From positions 26,484,097-26,548,096 of the forward strand of contig NC_077242.1 in assembly GCF_947179165.1 (NCBI RefSeq): a DNA stretch of 64,000 nt. Reading direction: 5' to 3'. Under the pieces are notes generated by a model. The model was not told the DNA's origin, ran no database searches, and saw only the letters and a list, made by a program, of their open reading frames with translations. The position numbers were made by a program, and so were the translations under genes. The DNA is from Solanum dulcamara. Its lineage: Eukaryota > Streptophyta > Magnoliopsida > Solanales > Solanaceae. Shown here piece by piece: positions 56,478 through 64,000 of the stretch (position 1 is the first letter of the stretch; every line of letters begins with the position of its first letter).

Positions 56478-57030
56478 AGTAAAGTATAGTATTTCACATG
56501 TTAATTAGTAAAGATTTCTAAGGGAAATGAAGGGTTCCACATGCATTATGAGTATTGAGAAAAGCTTACTATCTTTAAGAATAATATAAATTGTTTCAAA
56601 ATAAGTTTCAATAAGCTAAAATAAGAGTTCAGTATAGGTTGAAGAAGCTTTTTTGAGCATTGACTCAATACATACAATTTAATATTATTGAGCATAGTGC
56701 ATGTTTTGGAGTAGTATTGAGGACTGATTTGGGTAAGAGTTAGGATAACTCCAACTTTAGGAAGTGTCAAGGGAAAATCACTTGAGCTTTTTTGCACCTT
56801 TCTTTCACACTCTAAATTTTTGCAATAGAGTTTAAATCTATAGAGGTTTCTTCTATTCATACATTTACACATTTTCAAATCATGCTTCATAACCATACCA
56901 TCAGTATGAGGAACATTGCTACAACTGAGAGCCCATCGACTACTATGCCTTAACTTCAAGAAGGCAGATAAGGAAGAAAGCTCATCTGTAAGACCAAGCG
57001 AATGATGCTGGACCTTAATGGGTTCCACAA
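56478..57030. other. Unassigned segment with a 160-codon minus-strand frame
   Basis: This lies where a PBS and gag leader would be expected. The minus strand has the longest clean frame of the distal window (56546-57028, 160 codons, Ser/Leu/Lys-rich, beginning MEPIKVQHHSLGLTDELSSL). I do not recognise a domain, it has no second copy in the window, and its 3' half is AT-rich. It overlaps the beginning of the gag region on the other strand. It may be a chance frame or a fragment of another repeat. Confidence 0.25.
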
Positions 57031-58075
57031 ATACCTACTCCACATCCTTCCCCTATCTCTGAGGTAGAATTTAGAGGAGCGATTAGCATGCTCACTCAGT
57101 TTATGGCTTTCTATTTAGGCTGACAGAGCACTCTAGTTAGTAGCTCTAATCCTCATGAGTCGTCAGCTGCAACCAGGATCAGGAATTTTTTGAGGATGAA
57201 TCTTCCAGTATTCACAGGTCCAAGGTAGAGGTGGATCTCTAGAATTTCATTGATAAGATGTGGAAGATACATAAGGCTATGCATGCTACTGAAATTGAAG
57301 AAGTTGAGCTTATTTCTTACAAGCTCAAGGATGTAGCTACCATCATGTATAATTAAAGGAAGGAGAGTCGTGGTAAAGATGCTAATCCAGCTACATGAGA
57401 TGAGTTCGAGTGTGCATTCTTAGATCACTTCTTTCCTAGAGAGCTAAGGGAGGCAAAGATGGAGGAGTTTGTGAACTTAAAGAAGGAAGGGTTACTAGTA
57501 AAAGAGTACAATCTCAAGTTCTTTCAAGTATCTAGGTATGCTCCATAGATTGTTTTGGATATGAGGACCAAAATGAGGAAGTTTGTCTCTGGATTGGCCA
57601 AGCATGTAAAGAAAGAATGAAAAGCTATACTTCTGATTTCAGATATGGATATATCTAGACTTATGATAAATGCTCAGTGGGTTGAAGAAAATAAGAAGAT
57701 GGATAGAGAAGAGCAATATAACAAGATGACAAAGTTGGCAAGACCTGAGTCAGTTAGCAAAAAAATGGAAATGGCAATGGACTATTCTTTCAAAATAGGT
57801 CTTGTAGTTATGCACCATCATCAGCAAGTGTACCGACACATAGTAATAAGAAGGATAAGATTTACAAGGGTGGTTAGAATTAACAGCCCAGTGTTCTTAG
57901 TCGCAAGCTAGTATGGCTCAAAGTTCTTTCCAAAACCCACCTTATGGTAAGTGTGGTAGGCCCTACCTAGGGGATTGTCTTATTGGCATGAATGGTTGCT
58001 ACAAATTTGGGTAGATGAGTCATTTTCTAAAAGATTGTCCAATGTGGAAAAAAGGTAATGGAGATAACAAGACCT
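57031..58075 (+). pseudogene. gag remnant of element 5
   Basis: The frames give RNFLRMNLPVFTGP near 57190, then after a shift VELISYKLKDVATIMYN, DEFECAFLDHFFPRELREAK, EEFVNLKKEGLLVKEYNLKF, MRKFVSGLAKHVKKE and the clean 88-codon frame 57645-57911 (MDISRLMINAQWVEENKK). This is the gag core of a plant chromovirus. The zinc knuckle near 57990-58035 reads CYKFG, stop, SHFLKDCP, with the second Cys replaced and a stop inside. Several stops and at least two frame changes make it non-functional. Confidence 0.85.
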
Positions 58076-58214
58076 AGGCTTGAGCAACAATACCATCAGG
58101 GAGAGTTTCCCAAAGGGTTACTACTTCAGGGACATGCAGATGTTTAAACTATCTGTATGCTATGGCAATTCACAAAGACCAGGAGAAATCATTAGACATG
58201 GTCTCTGTTATGCT

Positions 58215-58547
58215 TAAAGTCTTGATGTTTATGCATTACTTGATCATGGTGCAAATTTTTCTTTTGTGACTCCATATATAGCCATGAAGTTTGGGATTGA
58301 TCTCGAATGCCTTCTTGAATGTTTCAGTGTACCTACTCCAATTGTTAAGTCTATTCTTTCTCAGAGAGTTTATCGAGATTGCACCATATTAGCCTATCAT
58401 AAAGGCGCTATAGCTGTGTTAGTTGAGTTAGGCATGGTGGATATTGATGTTATTCTTGGCATGAATTGGCTTTATACTTGTATTACCTCCATTGATTGTA
58501 GAACCCACATAGTAATTCCGAAGGGTCATTTCATCTCATACCTTTAG
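58215..58547 (+). pseudogene. Retropepsin-like protease remnant of element 5
   Basis: SLDVYALLDHGANFSFVTPY includes the aspartic-protease active site at 58242-58250, where the usual Asp-Pro/Ser/Thr-Gly has become Asp-His-Gly. The frame stays open to 58547 through VDIDVILGMNWLY and SIDCRTHIVIP, the hydrophobic second half of the fold. It follows gag directly, as in a gag-pol polyprotein. It is one of the best-kept parts of element 5 but is cut off from both neighbours by stops. Confidence 0.85.
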
Positions 58548-58739
58548 GCTAGAAAGTTAGTCTCTAAGGATGTATCCATAACATTATTCGAGTTAGAGAC
58601 TCTATTGTTAAGACACCATCCCTTCAATCAGTTCTAGTAGTGACTGAATTCCAGAAGTCTTTCCCAATGATCAACATGGAGTCCCTCCTAATAGGGCGAT
58701 AGACTTTGGGATAGATGTCTTCCCCAATACTCATACTAT

Positions 58740-59260
58740 CTCTATTTTTTCATATAAAATGGCTCCATCCGAGTTGAAAGAGTTAAAAGAGCAGTTGAAT
58801 AATCTCTTAGATTAGGTTTTATTAGGCCATCTAGCTCTTCTTGGGTCTCTCCCATCTAATTTCTATGAAAGATGGTTCCCTTAGAATGTGTATTGACTAT
58901 CGTTAGTTGAATAAGGTCTTCATAAAGAATAAGTACCTTCTTCCCAAAATCGATGACATGTTCGACCAACTTTAGGATGCTACTTATTTCTCCAGATAGA
59001 CCTTAGATCTGACTACCGTTAGTTGAAATTAAGAGAAAGTGACATCTCAAAGACAACTTTTAGAAACTATTATGATTACTATAAGTTCCTTGTCATGACT
59101 TTTGGTTTGACTAATGGTGCTACAACATTTATAGATCTCATGAAATGAATATTTAGGTTGTATTTGGACATGTTTCTTATCGTGTTGATCGATGATATTT
59201 TGGTCTACTCTTAAAATGAGGAAGAGCTTTCAACAATCTTAGAATTGATATCCGGACTCT
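58740..59260 (+). pseudogene. Reverse transcriptase remnant of element 5
   Basis: Recognisable pieces in order: MAPSELKELKEQLNNLL (58758 on), a damaged segment where about ten residues around 'S.SPWGAPV' are lost with a frame change, KDGSLRMCIDYR (58870 on), NKYLLPKIDDMFDQL, ATYFSR.LDLT, YDYYKFLVMTFGLTN and LIVLIDDILVYS with both catalytic aspartates at 59191-59196. Stops interrupt it at several places. Order and spacing fit the fingers-palm region of Ty3/gypsy RT. Confidence 0.88.
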
Positions 59261-59428
59261 CAAGGATCGGGTGTTATATGCTAAATTTTTAAAGTGTGAA
59301 TTTTTTTTATCATCAGTAGCGTTATGGCCCACATTGTTTCCTGAGAGGGTATTCAACTTGATTTATAAAAGATTGAGACGGTAAATAATTGGCCATGACC
59401 CATATCCCTAAATGATATAATTAGTTTC

Positions 59429-60057
59429 TTGGATTTGTCTTCTTACGACATAAGGTTTGTGGAGGGATTCTTATTTACTTCATTTCCATGGTCTAAGTTG
59501 AACCAGAAGAAGGCTAGGATCCAACGATCTGAAGCTTGTGAGAAAAAATTTCAGGAATTAAAAACTAGGTTGACTAGTATTTTGGTATTGACTCTACCAG
59601 AAGGTAATGATGGTTTTGTTAATTATTACGACATGTCTAGAGTTGGGATTGGGTGTGCTCTGATGTAGAAAGGCAAGGTTATAAATTTTGCCTCCAGAAA
59701 ACATAAGATTCACGAGAGAAATTACCTTACTCATGATCTTGAGTTTGCGAATGTGGTAATAGCTCTAAAGATATGGCATACTATCTTTATGGTGTGCATG
59801 TGGATGTGTTTACTGAGCACAAGAGTCTATAATATTTCTTCAGTTAGAAAGATCTAAACCTGAGGCAAATGAGGTGGCTTATATTGCTAAAGGATTATGA
59901 TATGAGCATTCTCTACCATCGAGGTAAAGATAATATTGTTGTTGAAGCTCTTAGCAGGTTATTAATGCATAGAATCACTCATGTTGATGAAGGAAATAAA
60001 GAGTTTTCTAAGGAATTCCATAGGCTTGTACTTTTGGGAGGCCACCTTGTGGAATGA
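59429..60057 (+). pseudogene. RNase H remnant of element 5
   Basis: The frame 59429-59668 gives IRFVEGFLF, ACEKKFQELKTRLTS and VNYYDMSRVGIGCALM, where the usual Asp before 'ASR' is kept (YYDMSR). After a stop come [17 protein letters not shown] and VFTEHKSL (the usual Asp is Glu). The frame 59869-60057 ends the domain with LKDYDMSILYH and ALSR, where 'VADALSR' has become VEALSR. Dead by stops and by changed catalytic residues. Confidence 0.85.
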
Positions 60058-60239
60058 GATGAAAGAGGTGTTATTGTTTATAATGGGTATGAATCAGTAT
60101 TAGTGGTGGAAGTTAAGGAAAAAAAAGACAAAGAACTCATCCTACTTCAGTTAAAAAAGATGTTCATAAGCAGCAAATGATGGATTTTTCTCAAGGGGGA
60201 GATGGTGTGTTGAGGTATAAAGGTAGACTGTGTATACCA

Positions 60240-60715
60240 AATGTTGATGGTCTCTGAGATAAGATCAGAGAAGAGGCCCATAGTTTTGGATATTCAATTC
60301 ATCCGGGTTCCAAAAAGATGTACCATGAATTGAAAGAGTTCTATTGGAGGAGTGGCATGAAGAGAAATATTGCAAATTTTTATTTCTAAGTTCCCAAAAT
60401 ATAAGCATGTCAAAGTCGAGCACCACTAGTGGTGTGGCTAAGAATAAAGGACTTCTAGAGCGGAAATGGGAAATGATCAATATGAATTTCATTACATGCT
60501 TACCCTACCGACAACATGATTTAATTTGGGTGATTGTATATCGGATGACTAAATCAACCCATTTCTTGCAAGTTAACACTACGGATTCGGTAGAGGACTG
60601 TATTATATTATACATCCATGAGATAGTCACACTTCATGGAGATCCATAGTCCATCATTTTAGATAGAGGTGCTCATTTCACCTATAACACTCCATACTAT
60701 TCTAGACTAGACCAA
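60240..60715 (+). pseudogene. Integrase remnant of element 5, truncated
   Basis: The zinc-binding part is poorly kept (AHSFGYSIHPGSKKMYHELK near 60277-60335, then VLLEEWHEEKYCKF). The core is the frame 60344-60649: KWEMINMNFITCLPYRQHD, WVIVYRMTKSTHFLQV and EIVTLHGDP, then SIILDRGAHFTYNT. The first catalytic Asp is Asn (60485-60487), the second is kept (60662-60664), and the Glu is lost because the sequence breaks at about 60715. No chromodomain follows, and LTR-type sequence of the same family begins. Confidence 0.82.
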
Positions 60716-61700
60716 GTTCAAAGACCTAGAGAAAGTCTGAGCAAAGGCTGAGAAGAGTAAGTTGTTAGAGAGTATGACCCACTCTATGATCCATAGAAGG
60801 TTATTCGAACCATTGGGAGGATCGTAGGTGAAGTTATGAAGCATGGAACTTTTGTTGTGCAGGACAAATTGCCAGGGCATCCCGTCGAGTGTTTTACGAA
60901 CTGTAGGACTTGGTCGTAAAACCCCTTGACACTTTTGGCGTGCAAGAAAAATTTCTAGGATGACCCATCGAGTGTTCAAGGACCGCAACTACAACCAAAA
61001 TGATAACCTGTACGACTTTGTATGAGCCATAGAAAATGGACCATAGACTTCACTTTCAAAGGGCCCTCAGAACCCTTCCTATGAATTAGCAAAATAACTC
61101 ATCGAAGGGTGTACGATCTATAGAAATATGGTCTAGACCCACAAGAGGAATTTCCAGTGTGGTCTAATTTTGGACCACAACTTCTATGATCAACCTTCAA
61201 CGGTCTGTAGAAAGTCCTATCATCCATAAGAAGGGGCCCATAGATGGCCTAATCTATTTTAATGAGGGGTATTCCATTCTTTTCCCCACTTTTCCCTAAC
61301 TTAATCCAAATAGTTTTGAGACTATAATTGGTCCCTTATCAGTACCCAAAGGTGGTTTTTCTATCATTACACTTGGAACTTTGTGAGAAAGGATTGGTGA
61401 GAAGAAGAACGACTAGGGTTTAATGTTTTCAAGCGAGGTCATCGATTTTCGCATAGATTGTCTTCTTTTCAACATGTAAAGTTATCATAACATTGGAATA
61501 AGTTCTTCCTCATGCCCTACTTGTTCATAAATTCAAATTGAGTTATGAGTTCGCATTTCTAATTCCATAAGAGTGAATCTTGATGCATTTAAGTACTTCG
61601 TTATTAAAGTTCTAGTATTTATATTATATTATACTTGATAAGTTGATTCTTGAGGTAATGGGTTCATGTTTACATTTGCATAAACCCTAGTTGGAGTTTT
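60716..61700 (+). mobile_element. LTR fragment of element 5 family, 5' part
   Basis: It contains the TGTACGATCTATAG and GATCCATAGAAGG words, then AATGAGGGGTATTCCATTCTT and an AT-rich stretch like that at 27070-27430. It lacks the 3' half and is followed by another LTR start region, so it is truncated. The exact left edge is not visible; TGTTAGAGAG at about 60761 is a possible start. Confidence 0.5.
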
Positions 61701-63739
61701 GTAAGACTTCAAAAGTTAGAAAGTCAGAAAAATGGAGTTTAATATAGAAATAACTTAAAAGTTTGCACCAGATGGTGTTCATGAGACCCTTCACAGGCCA
61801 TACTCCACTCCATGACCCATGGAAATTAGCCATACAAGTGACATGTAGCAGGGAAATTATGGAGAAGGATCTACAAAGGGCTCTACGGCCCATGGAATAT
61901 ACCATATAACCATCCATGAACTTGACCCCTCCGAGACCCCTAATGTGGGTGACGACCACTACTAGCTCCATGGACTGTGGAGCACTTCACGAACCATGGT
62001 GGTCTTCATGGAGGGAACCCCTTGCAAATACAAATCACCCTTCAGACTATGACCCTCACCATAGACTGTGGTGACTTTCATGGGCAGTGGTGACCCCTCA
62101 TTGAGGTGCCTTCATTCAGTTAAGTTAGCGGTGTTTTGGTATTTTTCTTATTGATTCATTAATGTATGTGGATGATTTTTTGGGACTTATTATATCCAAT
62201 GTGTTCTTCTTCAAAGAAATAATTTCAAGGGAGTCAAGCTAAAGTATTCCATTCAAGTGTAATTTAGGACTTCGATAGTCTAAAGTATATGAGAATTCAT
62301 CCATGGATCCTTCCATCCATAGATTTCCAAGGTTTCTTCAATTCTCTTTATGAAATTTCTTCTTCTAAGCCCTAATTTTCATGAAATTGCATTGATTAAT
62401 CTAAATTATGGTTTATCTCATTATTATTTATCTAGTTATGCACAATTCAAGTTACATGGCACGATTTAAAGTTGATTTTCATGGATCTATGCTATATGCT
62501 ATTTTCAAGTATGATTTTAAGGATTTATGATCATGATTTATAAAGGAATTTCTATGAATGATCTATGAATGTTTATCAAGGCTTATGAATGACTTATGAA
62601 AGTAATAAATGATGAAAAACTATGAAATCAATGATATTTGAAGTAAAGTATAATGGTTGTGGTGGGTTTTCCTCATACACTCACGTTAAAGAGGTGAAAG
62701 GCTTTTCTCACCGACTCACAAATTCTTATGAATCAATCATGTTAATGAGCTACTCTTATTATTATTTTTATGATGATGATTGATATCTATTTTTTTTCTT
62801 TGCTAATAATGTTAATGCCTATGATTTATGACTTTTCATTGGGATAATGACTAAGCACCGAGAGGACTTTAAGTTGGGGTTCAGTCCGATAGCTCAAGTA
62901 ACTACCCAAGAAAATTCGAGTAGCAACCTTTAGTCTCTAACTGCATTGCCTATATTGGTTCATGCCAATATGGCTTAGCTAGTGGATCTCATTGCTCAAG
63001 GTTAAAGATTGATTCTCATGGAGTCTACCTTTGCGAAGTATCCTCTCTCTTCTCGATATGAAAGTTACATCATATTACATGTTATAGATCGGATGGTCTT
63101 ATATGTTAGGTGATGATCATATCTCACACCAAGGTATAATAAGATGATATAAGTACTTATGATGTTTATAATGAATTGACCACATGATTATGATATTATT
63201 CAAATGCTTTCATGTTTTACTCATGCTTTTATGATATTGGTCATACATCACACATTCATATTATACATGCATACTTCTCACATACTTAGTGCATTCCATA
63301 TACTAACACATACTTTTGCCTATATTGTATCATAATGTAAGGACCGATAATCATTGCACACCCCCACTAGTGGCTAGAGTTGATCTTTACTTTCTTATGG
63401 TTGGTGAGTCCTTATTCTTCGAGGATGAAACATTTATATTTTCATCATTTCATGAATTTATATTTTAATTTTTGGTGATATAGGATCTTGTCTTATGCCC
63501 CTATCTTGACTAAGTAGAGGCATGTTAGATGTTCATAGTCTATGTTGTCTTTCCCTTTGAGATTTACACTTATTTATTGAGACTATTCATGTTGAAGTTT
63601 TACTTCTGCATATATGTTTTATTCTTATTAATTTAATTACCTTATGTATGCTCATGTATGATATGCTAAGAGGCTCGGTTAGGATCCTTCAATATTCTAA
63701 TCACCGTATCACACCTAGGGTCTAGCTTGGATTATGACA
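61701..63739 (+). mobile_element. 5' LTR of element 9 (element 5 family)
   Basis: It ends GGATTATGACA at 63739, directly before a PBS. The middle has CCATGGACTGTGGAGC/CCATAGACTGTGGTG words (61780-62110) and the ACTTTTCATTGG, CACCGAGAGGACT, TAAGTAGAGGCATGTT order shared with 55330-56477. The start is not defined (about 61690-61740). It is a more complete relative of the split LTR. Confidence 0.7.
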
Positions 63740-63743
63740 TAAT

Positions 63744-63755
63744 TGGTATCAGAAC
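63744..63755 (+). other. Primer-binding site (initiator-Met tRNA), element 9
   Basis: TGGTATCAGAAC, four bases after the LTR end, matches TGGTATCAGAGC with one change. It shows that the sequence to the right is the interior of a further element. Confidence 0.85.
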
Positions 63756-64000
63756 ACAATGTTTAAAGTGTCCTAGGGAGTCTAACATGCCGCATCAAGT
63801 AGAGTTTTGCTCATTATTGTAAAGCATGTCACATCTAGGAATAAGAGGCTATGAGGCATTTTAGGAAAAACTTCACTTCTTTCGTGATCTTATTATGTGA
63901 TAGAGTTGAACTCTAAGGTTTCTCCCTCTAACACTTTCTCTTTACGATTTTAGAGCTATACCTCTACCAAGAATCCCCATGTGAAGGAATTTTGAGGAGG
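63756..64000 (+). other. Leader and start of gag, element 9 (runs off the window)
   Basis: Following the PBS, TTTAAAGTGTCCTAGGGAGT, then CATGCCGCATCAAGTAGAG and GAGGCTATGAGGCATTTTAGG match the usual untranslated leader of this Solanaceae family. The place where gag normally starts (after GATTTTAGA near 63950) reads GCTATACC, so the initiating ATG is probably lost. Only a few residues (PRIP...FEE) resemble gag before the window ends. Confidence 0.55.

Overview
This window is plant nuclear heterochromatin-like DNA, most likely from a member of the Solanaceae. It is AT-rich and eukaryotic, with no bacterial-style gene packing. It contains CCHC-gag/retropepsin/RT/RNase H/integrase/chromodomain remnants of Ty3/gypsy chromoviruses, primer-binding sites for plant initiator-Met tRNA, LTRs ending in GGGTCGTGACA, TTG-tailed SINE tails and a CTCCCTCCG-type MITE. 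The family and genus assignment is inference. I found no intact host gene, tRNA, rRNA or CRISPR. Every protein-coding signal is a decayed retrotransposon gene.

Layout, left to right. 1-2035: tail of gypsy element 1 (end of pol plus its 3' LTR). 2036-4915: AT-rich DNA with a CT-rich/foldback repeat and a SINE tail. 4916-15361: element 2, a complete but degenerate LTR retrotransposon with 5-bp target duplication GATTA on both sides and LTRs of about 3.4 and 3.8 kb. 15362-19401: flanking DNA with nested MITEs, a Stowaway-like MITE, a pyrimidine tract and a nine-copy diverged minisatellite of about 107 bp. 19402-20833: LTR fragment 3. 20834-26756: element 4, with a truncated 5' LTR, an RNase H-integrase-chromodomain remnant and a complete 3' LTR.

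26757-60715: element 5, whose LTR (26757-27993 and 55330-56477) is split by a 27-kb insertion. The insertion is element 6 (minus strand, 27994-55329), which has become a composite: a 3' LTR, an integrase remnant, a solo LTR of a related family (33010-35694, near-perfect TSD), a gag remnant, and a 5' LTR into which a same-family LTR inserted in the opposite orientation (TSD GTTTT). This block was then amplified: a direct duplication of about 8.03 kb (35405-42401 and 43341-50430) and a further tandem copy of about 2.45 kb (from 50431). One junction shows a 6-bp microhomology and the other a piece of inverted foreign LTR with templated filler. 57031-60715 holds the gag-PR-RT-RH-IN remnants of element 5. 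60716-64000 holds LTRs of the same family and the start of another element (PBS plus gag leader) that runs off the window.

Nothing works together as a pathway. The nesting order gives a relative history: element 5, then element 6, then the two solo LTRs, then the duplications. The parts most worth a second look are the amplified inverted-LTR block with its repair scars, the G-box/ABRE-plus-TATA promoter module conserved in every copy of one LTR family, the internal subrepeat arrays whose copy number differs between LTRs, and an exact 260-bp duplication in only one LTR of element 2.
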